Origin: Mesostigma viride
Lineage: Eukaryota; Streptophyta; Mesostigmatophyceae; Mesostigmatales; Mesostigmataceae
Length of the DNA stretch: 41,001 bases
Reading direction: 5' to 3'
NCBI GenBank assembly: GCA_009746045.1
Contig: RPFO01000886.1
Span: 5,001-46,001, forward strand
In this document: positions 22,753 through 32,708 of the stretch, one piece after another
Layout of the letters: every line of letters starts with the position of its first letter
Position numbering within the stretch: position 1 is the first letter of the stretch
Notes under the pieces: generated by a model
The model's input: only the letters and a program-made list of their open reading frames with translations
The model's database searches: none
What the model was told of the DNA's origin: nothing
Made by a program: the position numbers and the translations under genes

Positions 22753-24828
22753 CCCTTCAACTGTCAAAACTCGAACCACGAGAACGGACTGAGTTTGGGT
22801 ATCTTTGTGCGCCTGAGAGTAACTAGCCAAATAACATTTTCTGGCCCACCCTTGGAACCAAGCATGCTTTTATATCAAATAATGTTTGGGAAATTTGGTT
22901 GGTCACATATCCATGCCCTACACCTGCTAAAAATAGCACCCCCCTCAGGGGGGTACAGTGCACATGGGGTTGGAGACATATATAATGCATTATCGACCAT
23001 TTACACAAATCAGTTGGCCCTGGCCTTTTAAAGGCAGGTTATTATAATCATAGACATGCCATCAATCCATTCACAACATGAAATGTCACAAAACAGTGGA
23101 CGCTAGCTACAAAATGGCCAAAGCCAGCTGGCACCGTTATAACGGTGCCAGCTGGCAGGGGTATAAATGGTAGCATAACAACACAAAACTTTATTCCAAT
23201 TGGCATGAAACAACAAGGGATGCCCAATTGGGCATCATGCACCATACCCAGGTGATAAAACAAGAGACCATGCCATATAACACATGCCAACATGCCGCAA
23301 GGGGCCAAAATGGCACTAGCGCGCGTGTGCGGTATACATAGCGCAAGACTAGCCAAGGGTGTAGCTAACTGTCAATTGGGCTACCTGGCTATGTGCCAAA
23401 CTACGGATTGCGCCTCTGGGTGCGCAGATCCTGCCTCCTACAAGGCCCTGTCAGCTGGGTGCCAGCTGCCAACGTGCGGGTCGTGCGGCCATTGGCCTCA
23501 GCCCATGCGCGGCCAGCCGGGCTGCGGGCTGACAAGGGCTGCATGGCACGCTGGCGGCGGGCGTTGTCGTCGTCGAGGCCAGCCACTGGCCCAGCGTGGA
23601 AGCTGAGATAAGCCAGCATATAAGACACAAGACCATGCTAAAAAATAGGTGAAAGGCTCATTAATCAAGGCCTCAAGCGCGCGTCAAAGGGGTGGCAAGG
23701 AGCTACATCACTAACCCACCCGATGAATGACAAAACACCTCCACGTTCTTTGCAACAATAAAGTAAACAAAATGAACAAGTTGGTAATGCTTCCATGCAA
23801 ACAGGTATTGGGTATCTCCATGTTTGTCACATGCAATGGATGCAAAATCAGAAGGTGGGCGTTGGCCAGCAAAACAAGAAGCCATGCCTAAAACTGGTCA
23901 GAAAAGAACTTGTCTCGGGCTGTTTGAGCCAGGAAAAGCATTGGGTAATCACCTTTACCATATTACTAACCAATACCAACCGTTATCACGCTATTTCCGT
24001 TGCAGCCTCAGCTAACAGCGACCAAACATGGTCCAAAATCTGCTTGACCTGATGGTATTCCACAACTATGACAAGCCGATGCGTAGAGGGAGCAAAACAA
24101 CAAAATGACAATCACAAGCCCTCGATTATAACCCTGATATTAGTTATAAACGATAATACAACCATATACGGTTAACGGAACACGCTAGGAGGCTAGAACG
24201 TACCAGGTCGGAACAGCAGATTACCTTTCCTGCGGGAGCCAGCACGCCCGATTCATGGACGTAGCCTCGAGCCTTTCCTGGCTGCCAATTCTAGCAAATC
24301 TGGTTGGGAACGACGTCAAAGGTTTATCCATGCGCAAATACCTCGAAAATTTCCGCCTAGCAACATGCAGCACTCGCACTGTCACCGCCTGGCCGCTGAC
24401 ATGATTTGCTGCGCCAACCAGCACCCCGATGACCCATCTACGCATCTTCAAACGTTCCATGGCTGGGGATAAAACGTTTTTAGGACTTGAAAATCATGCC
24501 TACAAAATTTGAGTCCATTATGTCAAGCCATTCTCTCGTACCAGTCAGTTGTGTGCACCGCCATAGCCGTGCGCGTCAATATTTTTCATGCACGTCGGTC
24601 CCGTTGGACCATGGTACCCCCCTAACTTTGCTCAAGCATATCTCCCTGGCCAGGTGTCCAAAATACGGTCTGAATAGCGCCAGGCATAGCTTACGTCTAG
24701 ATCTTTCGATCCCCCCAGGTTTGACCGTTAAATTACTATTGGCGCGGCGCCTGGTTCTGCCACAAACTCAGTCCGTTAGAGTGGCGCGAGTTAAACTGGC
24801 GCCACGAAAACGGACTACAGTTTAAGGG
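22753..24828. mobile_element. Non-autonomous piggyBac-like element, 2,076 bp
   Basis: The ends begin CCCTTCAACTGT (left) and, reversed, CCCTTAAACTGT (right), each next to TTAA. An exact 15-bp subterminal inverted repeat, AACGGACTGAGTTTG, lies at 22783-22797 and 24763-24777. TTAA duplications, CCC-starting termini and internal inverted repeats are the known piggyBac signature. No transposase frame is present, so it would depend on an autonomous relative. It splits the copia-like pol gene between RT and RNase H, so it is younger than that element. Confidence 0.8.
23123..23156. other. Perfect 34-bp palindrome inside the piggyBac-like element
   Basis: GCCAGCTGGCACCGTTA at 23123-23139 is followed immediately by its exact reverse complement. 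No spacer is present; the outer part is itself a smaller palindrome (GCCAGCTGGC). Confidence 0.85.
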
Positions 24829-24832
24829 TTAA
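24829..24832. repeat. TTAA target duplication, right
   Basis: TTAA follows the right end (AAGGG) of the piggyBac-like element and pairs with 22749-22752. Confidence 0.85.
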
Positions 24833-25043
24833 TGTATTCAGCAGAGGCCTGCATGGAACAAACCCAGCTGCCCTGCTGCTGCAGCAACTCAAGCATCATG
24901 CCACAGAACTTGACTGGCTCCTTGCCCAGCTCTAGCTGCTTGCCAATCTCAAAGCTGGCAGACACCTGAGCTATGAAAGCATCCACTGCAGCTCTAGGAC
25001 CTGAGATTAACTGATCATCCCCATGCCAGACAAACATCATCAT
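24833..25043 (-). pseudogene. RT palm fragment with HGDD motif
   Basis: This frame continues the RT in the same phase as the long upstream frame, after a TGA at 25044-25046. It contains the catalytic Asp-Asp in FVWHGDDQLISG (copia RTs usually have YVDD) and FCGMMLELLQQQ, corresponding to the FLG-E--- segment of copia RT. It is cut at 24832 by the piggyBac-like insertion. Confidence 0.75.
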
Positions 25044-27494
25044 TCATCCATCAGGGTGTGGGATGACAAACAGGCAAGGGTCAATGTCATCATAGGTGGC
25101 CCCTAGCTTCATGAAGACCTCCTGTGCAGACAGCCTAAAAATTTTTGGAGCTGACTGCAACCCTTCAACCCCCAGGTTTGGCCTCAACATTAAGGGTTGA
25201 ACAATATCCCTGTGCCACACCTTAGGAGTATTCACCACGTATACCTGACCTCTCCAGACCTGCTGTGCTATGGCAGGGTCCCCCTTTAGAAAGGCTCTTT
25301 TGATATCTGTGGCTTTACACACATAATCCTTCCATGTATTAAGCTGATGCAAAAATAAGGAAAGCAACACCTTGAGAGACGTTTGCTGAATACCAGGAGT
25401 GTAAAGCTCAGCCTCTGTCAGCTCTGTAGAGCCCCTGAACTCAGTGACACATGGCCTAGCATGAAAAATGGGTGGTCCCCCATCAGCCTGAGGTTTATGC
25501 TTGCACACAAACTTTAACCTTAGCTTCTTGGCTCCAGCTGGCATAGCATCAAGAGGAGTCACAGGTGGTGTGTGTGTGGGACTACGTGCATCTGGAACAA
25601 CCCACTCCTCCCTGGCTTTGGTAAAAGCCTCAAGCCACTTAAGAAACCCAATCTGCGTCTGGCAGTCCCGTACAATATCATCATAGGACAGGGGAGACAT
25701 GGATGCAACATCCCATCTACCAAGCCCAAACGCTGAAGGGTGTAGCTTTTGAGAGTGTATGAGGTCCTCCACACACGGTTCCTGACCTGGGAGGTACTTG
25801 GGCTTAACTGCATTGATGGCAGCATCCAACCCAGTGCTAATCTGGCTCAAAGGGATTTTAAAATGATCTAGAGGCACCTGTCCTACCCCTGCCACACTCA
25901 ACCTCCCAGCTGAGATGACAACACCAGGGTAAGATACAAAAGGTTCCCCTAACAGGGCATTCCCTGAGTAACCCTCAACCACCTGAAATGGAGTGGGCAT
26001 ACCCAAGATTTGAATGCTCACCTGACCTTTGACCTGCATTTTGGTTTTGCCTGAAAAATCTGACACTCTAGCCCATGGTGAGGCCTTCATTTTCAGACCA
26101 GATACAGCTTCTGCACTGATGATACTCACCTGTGCTTGGGTGTCTACAGCCAAAATACTAGGATCTTGACCTGCATCCCCTACAGCATTGACCTGTGCTG
26201 TACCTGTTGCCACAACTGCTTTAGTGTTGTGTGCCTTGTGCAAGGCCTTAAGAATCTCAGCAAATGACTTCCTGGGAACGACAGGATCTGCTCTATTTTG
26301 TGACTCCTCCAGGTGTGAGGGAGGTGCTACCTGCTGCTCACCCTGTGCACCGTCCTCCTGCCCAGGTGGACTATTGGGTTGTAGTGGGGCTGCACTACTG
26401 AGGAACACAGGAGCTTCTACTGTGGTACTAGTGCTTGCATCAATGACGTCCTTAGCCAATTCATTGGGTGAGATCAATCCACCAGACTCCTGCTCTGAAT
26501 CCATGTCCAAGAATTCTACCCCTGACACGTCTGCCAGTGGTGGGTAATAAAGCTTGAGTCTATGCTTGCTGACCACACGCTCTCTGTCATGTTGTATAGT
26601 GACTGCAGTCCCTTCTTCATGAATTTTGGTGACTACAGCTGGACCGTGCCATCTGGCAGAGTGTGCTCTTCCTCTGTCACCCTCTCTGAAAAACAACACA
26701 TGGTCCCCCACTTCAAACACAGGCCTGGCATTATTTTTGTCTTTCTTTGCCAGCAACTTGGCTAAGTGCTGCCTTTGTGTGTTGTAGTGAGTGTGTACCT
26801 CTGAAGCATAGCTGCCTGACTGAAGGCCAGTTGGGGTGATTTCCCCAAAAGGTGAGGACATTATTGGTTTGGCGTTTAGCTGGGTAGTCACCCCTGCTGC
26901 CCAAGATGCCCTGTCAGCATAGCTACCAGAGTCAGCCAACCTGGATGGCATTTTTCTTATCACATCCCTGATGGCTCTCATGGTACGTTCTACCAACCCC
27001 TGACGTTCATGATCTTGAGCCCCAGACACTTCTATCTTGGGCAGGTCATTCCTGTCCTGGATGCAGAGAAACTGCTGATCCAGCATTACTTTTTCAATGG
27101 GGTGAAAACGTGCCAAGGCTATCTGTAAAGCTCTGTGCAGCTGCTCTTTATCCATCCCAGGCAGGGGCTCCACTACCACAAACCTTGACCAGGCATCCTT
27201 TATGACTAGGTAGTATACCGTGTCCTTCACCACGTGTATAACATCCCCAACCAGTTTGCCTCTAGCCAGTGGTGGTGTGGCCACATGCCATTTTCTGGGC
27301 TTAGGAGCATATAGCTGACATTGCTCACAGTGCTTACGTACGTGCCTGCACATCTGTTCCAGATCATGGCCTTGTATTTTATTGGCTAGCCTTTCAGCCA
27401 CAGCCTCATGGCCCATAACCTTGTGCAGTTGCTCTGCTAGAGCACCATACGTGATTACCTTTTCTGCTGCTGCACTAAGGGAGCTATGGTGGGG
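25044..27494 (-). CDS. pol: Integrase - protease - RT polyprotein (copia-like pol)
   Basis: The frame opens at 27494; the first Met is at 27416. In order: an H2C2 zinc finger (HKVMGHE ... CEQCQLY); an integrase core with D in LVGDVIHV, D in VMLDQQF and E in RQGLVERTMRAI, so the DDE triad is present; an SH3-like C-terminal segment (FEVGDHVLFFREGD ... RWHGPAVVTKI). Then a ~150-residue Pro/Ser linker and a retropepsin-like domain (LAVDTQAQVSIIS, ALLGEPFV), where the usual DTGA/DSGA is DTQA, which may be inactivating. Last is an RT with HARPCVTEFRG, catalytic ATDIKRAFLKGD and LQSAPKIF, ended by TGA just before the HGDD motif. The domain order differs from known copia (PR-INT-RT-RH) and gypsy (PR-RT-RH-INT). 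It acts in reverse transcription and integration. Confidence 0.8.
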   Translation of the reverse strand, partial: PHHSSLSAAAEKVITYGALAEQLHKVMGHEAVAERLANKIQGHDLEQMCRHVRKHCEQCQLYAPKPRKWHVATPPLARGKLVGDVIHVVKDTVYYLVIKDAWSRFVVVEPLPGMDKEQLHRALQIALARFHPIEKVMLDQQFLCIQDRNDLPKIEVSGAQDHERQGLVERTMRAIRDVIRKMPSRLADSGSYADRASWAAGVTTQLNAKPIMSSPFGEITPTGLQSGSYASEVHTHYNTQRQHLAKLLAKKDKNNARPVFEVGDHVLFFREGDRGRAHSARWHGPAVVTKIHEEGTAVTIQHDRERVVSKHRLKLYYPPLADVSGVEFLDMDSEQESGGLISPNELAKDVIDASTSTTVEAPVFLSSAAPLQPNSPPGQEDGAQGEQQVAPPSHLEESQNRADPVVPRKSFAEILKALHKAHNTKAVVATGTAQVNAVGDAGQDPSILAVDTQAQVSIISAEAVSGLKMKASPWARVSDFSGKTKMQVKGQVSIQILGMPTPFQVVEGYSGNALLGEPFVSYPGVVISAGRLSVAGVGQVPLDHFKIPLSQISTGLDAAINAVKPKYLPGQEPCVEDLIHSQKLHPSAFGLGRWDVASMSPLSYDDIVRDCQTQIGFLKWLEAFTKAREEWVVPDARSPTHTPPVTPLDAMPAGAKKLRLKFVCKHKPQADGGPPIFHARPCVTEFRGSTELTEAELYTPGIQQTSLKVLLSLFLHQLNTWKDYVCKATDIKRAFLKGDPAIAQQVWRGQVYVVNTPKVWHRDIVQPLMLRPNLGVEGLQSAPKIFRLSAQEVFMKLGATYDDIDPCLFVIPHPDG

Positions 27495-27849
27495 TCACGC
27501 ATCATGTGTGACAGTGTCATGTCATATGCCACTTCCCAATCCACATCATCACACTCAGGCAACACTTGGCAGACAGAAGGTAACAGGAAACCATTTGTGA
27601 AAAATGGTGAGGGTAGCTTACAGGTGTCACCCTGGTCTGCCGCCCCCGCGCGGTTGTAGCGCCCTGGCGTGTCTTGTTGTGCCTGGGTGCCGTGCAGCGC
27701 GCTCCTGCTGCAATGGGGTGACGTGTTTTCCAGCATCCAGGACAAACATCAACGTCAGAACCATAGTCGGGTTTGCCTTTCCAGCAGTCATCTTTTAGGT
27801 GCCCCTTACAAAGGCACCTAGTGCAATGCTTGGTGGGGTCATGAGGCAA
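27455..27849 (-). pseudogene. gag: Gag nucleocapsid: CCHC zinc knuckle
   Basis: The frame from 27849 holds CTRCLCKGHLKDDC, an exact C-x2-C-x4-H-x4-C knuckle, then a second Cys/His cluster (VCPGCWKTRH ... C). At about 27640 the sensible reading moves to another frame (LPSPFFTNGF ... DPTIAPLV), which stops at 27455 and overlaps the start of the integrase frame by about 40 bp. The overlap could be a frameshift between Gag and Pol or another decay indel. Confidence 0.65.
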
Positions 27850-28099
27850 CCTCTTGTCCCCCCTGCTGGCTTAGCACCCCCTGGCTTGCTAGCTCCCCCA
27901 CTTTGTTTTCTGTTTTTATTGTTATTGTTCTTTCCCCCCCCTTGTTTCCACCTCCCCCACTTTTGTTGTTTTTGTTTTTATCCCCCCCATTACCGCCTTT
28001 ACCTGGGCTACCAGCGACTGCATCTGCTTCTTGGAGAGCCCCGTACCTGAGGCTTCCTCCCCCTTTACCTGCTTCACCTTTCCTCCTTGGCTGCAGCAG

Positions 28100-28719
28100 C
28101 AAACGGCTCTAGGCATTGCTGCACATAGGCCATTGCCTTCCTGAAATCCTCCCACTTATCCTTCAGACCTGCCAGGATTACTGACAGGGTGGTGGGTCCA
28201 GTTCTGCCTTTTGTAGCCATAGGTGTACTAGGTACTTGGCATTGAGCTTCTTCAGCTCCTCATCTCCCTCTATGTACATGACATATTTTTTGTTGTCACT
28301 CACATAGTCACGCTTATTGACCTTATAGGCCTCTATCCACTGGAAGCCCCACTTCTAAGTGCTCCCCCGTGGTAACAAGTGCCCTAAGATCAACCATGAA
28401 CTGCGCCCACAACACATTTTCTGCCACGTCTACCCCGCTGCTGGCACGCTTTTGGTACAATTGTACCAACTGCTGGATAGGCTTGGCAGATTGATGGATG
28501 GGTGTGGACGCACGTAGAGAGGCAAACCAATCACGGACATTGTCGCTAGCATATGCATGTGACAACTTAAACAACCACTCCCTAGCTTCGTCCTGGGTGT
28601 GGCCCTCTGGCAAACCCGGAAACACTAGCTTGTCCTCTTTCTTTTTTGGATCAAACCTGGGCCTGTTCAAGGCCATATTGGAGGTTGTGGTCGTTCCTGC
28701 TGGTTGTGGCTGCTGCTGC

Positions 28720-28751
<32 letters not shown>

Positions 28752-28835
28752 CCGCTCCCCGCCCTCGTGCCGTGTTGGTGCAGACTCCTGGGTGCCGTGT
28801 CCACCCCGCCCTGGTTGCCCCCCCTCTCCCGTCAT
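28100..28835 (-). pseudogene. gag: Gag capsid-like region with Gln run
   Basis: From an ATG at 28835 the frame passes a run of about 14 Gln, then a capsid-like helical region (FPGLPEGHTQDEAREWLFKL, RDWFASLRAS, LVQLYQKRAS) to a stop at 28323. The Gag reading evidently continues in other frames (WGFQWIEAYKVNKRDY near 28300; LAGLKDKWEDFRKAMAYVQQ near 28150), so at least two more frameshifts exist. The position between coiled coil and zinc knuckle supports Gag; sequence similarity to a named Gag family is not claimed. Confidence 0.55.
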
Positions 28836-29418
28836 CCTCCCCCTCGTCCCTCTCGTCCCTCCTGCGTTTTTGCTGTGGCTGGCACGCCTCCTCCGGTGCC
28901 CTTCGTTTTGTTGGCTTCAGCGAGGCCACCAGCCTCGCCACCGTGTCTGCTAGGCGGCCATGCTCGCCCGGGGTGAGCTCCCGCCCCTCGTCCAGCATCT
29001 GCTGGGCCAGTTGGAGTTGCCTCCGGATGTCCTCCCGGTGCGACAAGGTCGCTGGACCGGGTTCGCCCCGGTGCGTCACCCTGGTCCTTGCCGCTGTGCC
29101 GTCTCGGTTTGAATGGTATGCGTTGGCTGCGACAAAAATGGTAAGTTGCTCGGTAGAAATGCGTTCATCCGGCATCAAACCAAATTCAGCTCTTACCGCC
29201 TCCCCCATGCATCCCCTCACCGCAGCCTTCTTGATGTTCTTCGACATACGGCGTCGCTGCTTCAGCATACGCCTCTCCAGGCGACCTACGCTTTCCTCCC
29301 AGGCGGCCAGCTTCCTGCGGTAGCGCTCCTCGGCTTCCCGACGAGCCGGCCCCTGCAAGGTGCTATCTCCGCGACCTTCCGGTACTTCCAGCTCTTCAGG
29401 TCGCGGTGAGACGCTCAC
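28651..29418 (-). pseudogene. Gag N-terminal charged/coiled-coil segment
   Basis: 255 codons rich in Arg, Glu and Ala, with heptad-like runs (REAEERYRRKLAAWEESVGR, HREDIRRQLQLAQQML) predicting coiled coil. The last ~60 codons are a shadow of the Gln-run frame, so a frameshift lies near 28830. It belongs to the retroelement by position and strand; the exact role is unknown. Confidence 0.45.
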
Positions 29419-30369
29419 ACCTCACCTTGGTGTGAGACATCTTCACCCGAATCCTGGCCGCGAGCGCCTCCGCCCTGTCACGCTCCTGCTGCTCACGCAG
29501 CTTCCTCTGCGCGATCACGTTCCGCCTCCGCTGCTTCTTCTCCCGCTCCGCCTTGAAGACCGCGAGCCTCCTCTGCGCCTCCTTCTCTCGCGCCTGCATA
29601 GCCGGCGTCATCTCCACCAGGTCGTCCGCTTCGGACGCCGACGGACCCGTCAAAGAATACTCCGACTCCTGCAGCACCCATCAATCTCCCTCGGGATCGT
29701 TGCCGACCGTCGAAGGCGCTGGAAACACGCCAGGTCCGCCCTCCTCACCACGTCATGGGTCGGCGACTCTGACCTCGGCGACGCTGACCTCCTCATCAAT
29801 GCCGCGCGGACCTGAGCAGCATCCTCCATTTGTTGGGCGCGCTCACGTGCGCGCACAGCCAACCTCCGCTCTTCGCGGACTCCTGCTCCTGCAGGCTCTG
29901 CGCCATTGCAGCATCCGCTGCCACCTGCGCACTGCGCGCCTCGTCAGCCGACGATGGCTGCAGTCCAAACAAACCCAGCGAGCTGGTTTCCGACACGCTG
30001 CCGGACTCCCACTCCCTCCTCTCCGACTCGGGCCCCGCCCCCGCACCGCGTGGTGCATATGGTGGTCCCCTCGGACGCACCACCGGGGTCGACCCCGCGC
30101 CCTACGCATCAGGGGAACGCGCACCACGACGTTCTCCACAACGTCACGGTACGTTGGGTCGCTGCCTCCATGGCCACATCCTCAGGATGCATGGGATCCT
30201 GAGCATCCCGGTTCTCGTAATCCTGGCGCATACTCTCCAATCGAGTCCGACGTCCCCGAGTCATCGGACATCGGGGACGACGAAGACTGGTACTCGTCAC
30301 CGACGGCGACTCCTCCTCCGAGGAAGTCGCGCCCATAAGGGCCTTTCCCTTGTTGTTCTTGGGAGCCAT
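29396..30369 (-). pseudogene. 5' part of the Gag-like ORF, frame-broken
   Basis: An ATG at 30369 begins MAPKNNKGKALMGATSSEEE, a plausible basic/acidic start. The sensible Ser/Asp-rich reading then switches frame several times: acidic Ser-rich, then an Ala/Gln segment, then a coiled coil (AREKEAQRRLAVFKAEREKK) that ends at 29396. A donor-like AAGGTGAGG occurs near 29430, so splicing instead of some frameshifts is possible. Confidence 0.4.
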
Positions 30370-30855
30370 TGGTTCAAAAAGATGGGTAAAAAAATGGAAA
30401 TGGGTGTTTTGCGAACTGAACGTTTCGCACGCTCGTCGTCTCGTCTTGTGTATTGGTTTTTGGAGTTTTTAATGCTTAAGTTATGCAACACAAAGCTTGG
30501 AATGCTTGGGCACTGCCAAATGGCGTGTGTGTGCGTGAACGACGAGACACCTTGGCATTAGGATAATGTGGCACATATACTGCTGGCCAGCCGTCAACGA
30601 TGGCTGGCCAGACTTTGCGTAAGTTAAACTAACTTACTGATCCTGGACGGACTAGCCTATCAGTTACAACCTGATCTAGTCAGTCCTAACATGACAACTA
30701 CAGTCCCGGTACTGAGGTACCGGCTCATCACATACTGAGTACAGCCACGTGTCCATGCCACGACTGCTCTAGTCCAGCACCGTCCCAGTACCCAATTGGG
30801 CGCCGGCGGTGCTGGCACGTGTCCACTTAGGCTACAGGCGGGAGACTTAGACTAA
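30370..30855. other. Upstream region of the retroelement; no LTR found
   Basis: About 490 bp with no long frame. A 10-bp inverted repeat (CTGGCCAGCC, 30583-30592 and 30602-30611) is the clearest structure. I compared it by eye with 21.7-22.0 kb and saw no long terminal repeat, so the 5' end of the element remains undefined. Confidence 0.3.
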
Positions 30856-31771
30856 CTGGGAGGGAGGAGAGGAGGAGGAGGGAGGGAGGGAGGAGGGAGG
30901 AGGGAGGGAGGGAGGGAGGGAGGAGGGAGGGAGGGAGGGAGGGAGGAGGGAGGGAGGGAGGGAGGGAGGGAGGGAGGGAGGGAGGGAGGGAGGAGGAGGA
31001 GGGAGGGAGGGGGAGGGAGGGAGGAGGGAGGGAGGGAGGGAGGGAGGGAGAGGGAGGGAGGGAGGGAGGGAGGGAGGGAGGGAGGAGGGAGGGAGGAGAG
31101 GAGGGAGGGAGGGAGGGAGGGGGAGGGAGGAGAGGAGGGAGGGAGGGAGGAGGGAGGGAGGGAGGAGGGAGGGAGGGAGGAGGAGGGAGGAGGGAGGGAG
31201 GGAGGGAGGGAGGGAGGGAGGGAGGGAGGGAGGGAGGGAGGGAGGGGAGAGGAGGGAGGGAGGGAGGAGGAGGGAGGGGAGGGAGGAGGGAGGGAGGGAG
31301 GAGGGAGGGAGGGAGGGAGGGAGGGAGGGAGGGAGGAGGAGGGAGGGAGGGAGGGAGGGGGAGGAGGGAGGGAGGGAGGGAGGGAGGGAGGGAGGGAGGA
31401 GGGAGGGAGGGAGGGAGGAGGGAGGGAGGAGGGAGGGAGGGAGGAGGGAGGGAGGGAGGGGAGGGAGGGAGGGAGGGAGGGAGGAGGGAGGAGGGAGGGA
31501 GGGAGGGAGGAGGGAGGGAGGAGGGAGGGAGGGAGGGAGGGAGGGAGGAGGAGGGGGAGGGAGGGAGGGAGGGAGGGAGGGAGGGAGGGAGGGAGGGAGG
31601 AGGAGGGAGGGAGGGAGGAGGGAGGGAGGGAGGGAGGGAGGGAGGGAGGGAGGGAGGGAGAGGAGGGAGGGAGGGAGGAGGAGGAGGGAGGGAGGGAGGG
31701 AGGGAGGGAGGGAGGGAGGGAGGGAGGGAGGGAGGGAGGGGAGGGAGGGAGGGAGGGAGGAGGGAGGGAGG

Positions 31772-31774
<3 letters not shown>
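30856..31774. repeat. (GGGA)n/(GGA)n polypurine tract, ~920 bp
   Basis: Mixed GGGA and GGA units, entirely purine on the plus strand. Such tracts can form G-quadruplex or triplex DNA. Pro/Ser/Leu frames on the minus strand are artefacts of this tract. Confidence 0.97.

Positions 31775-31841
<67 letters not shown>
31775..31841. repeat. (GA)n microsatellite
   Basis: 67 bp of pure GA directly continuing the polypurine tract. Confidence 0.97.
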
Positions 31842-31843
<2 letters not shown>

Positions 31844-31864
31844 CTAGATGTGCATGTACGTATG

Positions 31865-32022
31865 CGTGTGCGTGTGCGTGTGCGACTGTGCGTGTGCGTG
31901 TGCGTGTGCGTGTGCGTGTGCGTGTGCGTGTGCGTGTGCGTGTGCGTGTGCGTGTGCGTGTGCGTGTGCGTGTGCGTGTGCGTGTGCGTGTGCGTGTGCG
32001 TGTGCGTGTGCGTGTGCGTGTG
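31865..32022. repeat. (GTGTGC)n hexanucleotide repeat
   Basis: About 26 units of GTGTGC with one early interruption (ACT near 31885). Alternating purine-pyrimidine sequence favours Z-DNA. It lies about 120 bp from the gypsy 3' LTR end. Confidence 0.95.
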
Positions 32023-32140
32023 CATGCGCACATGCCACACGTGCACATGCACATGCACGTATGGGTGGGCAGGGCATTGCGTTTGCAGCGACGACGTATA
32101 CACAGTCCAGGCTACCATAGGCGTCCAACCGGAACCTACG

Positions 32141-32695
32141 TGTTACGTCCTTAACTTCTACCACCACCTCTACCTCTACCCGGCCTCACCCAACCTAAAT
32201 TAGTCAGGCCACCTCTACTTAATCCCCTAGCGAAAGACGAACGAGACGGAGCAGATCTCAATGCATTTACGTATGTATTACTGTAATACGCCATAAGCCA
32301 TTTACACAACCCGTTTACTCCAGGAATAGAGGAAGGAAACACAACTACACTGCCGTGACCCAAGCTAATATGTGTTAATTCATTTAACACACGCCGAGTG
32401 CCAACACGTACGAGGGGTAGAACGTGCATAAATGATCACCAACGGTCCAGCGTGCTCGGGCCGACCTGGCCCTCGCCTACAAATGTGCAGATGCACGCTG
32501 GTCCACTACATTCTGCCCGAAGGATAAGAACCACTAATAAAGTACGCGGCGCGACGCCCAAAAGCATCCAATGCACCACAGTACTGTCACGAGGACAACA
32601 GTGTCCCAGTACAGACTACACGTAACCTAGGAACGACCGAGGCAAAGGACCTAATTTACGTCCGTAACTACAACAAATTGTTACGCGACGTAACA
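32141..32695 (-). repeat. 3' LTR of the gypsy element
   Basis: The 555-bp segment begins TGTTACGTCG and ends GGACGTAACA on the minus strand, with the short inverted termini TGTTACG/CGTAACA and TG...CA ends typical of LTRs. It directly follows a G-rich polypurine tract. The partner LTR is outside the window, so this rests on termini and position. CTACG at 32136-32140 would be the target duplication. Confidence 0.75.
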
Positions 32696-32708
32696 CCTCC
32701 CCCCCCAC
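32696..32708 (-). other. Polypurine tract
   Basis: On the minus strand GTGGGGGGGGAGG immediately precedes the TG of the 3' LTR, the expected place for plus-strand DNA priming. Confidence 0.75.

Larger units (their letters stand above)
21880..30369 (-). mobile_element. Decayed copia-like retrotransposon, integrase-first order
   Basis: Reading on the minus strand: Gag with coiled coil and Gln run (30369 to about 28100), CCHC zinc knuckle (27455-27849), integrase, aspartic protease and RT (27494-25044), the rest of RT, then RNase H (ending 22027). An AATAAA-type signal follows near 21885-21895. The element is interrupted by a piggyBac-like insertion at 22753-24828 and by several frameshifts and one stop. 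RT and RH are copia-like, yet the protease sits between integrase and RT rather than in front of integrase. I searched by eye for LTRs around 21.7-22.0 and 30.4-30.85 kb and found none, so the outer ends are uncertain. Confidence 0.7.

Noticed and set aside
22753-24828. A piggyBac transposase gene
   Set aside because: The longest internal frames are about 80-100 codons and lack any DDD transposase motif; the element is non-autonomous.
21650-30850. LTRs for the copia-like element
   Set aside because: I compared the regions flanking both ends by eye and found no shared terminal sequence starting TG and ending CA; a self-alignment would be decisive.
30847-32118. Pro/Ser/Leu- and Arg/Thr-rich ORFs of about 400 aa on the minus strand
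   Set aside because: Produced by the GGGA/GA/GTGTGC microsatellites.
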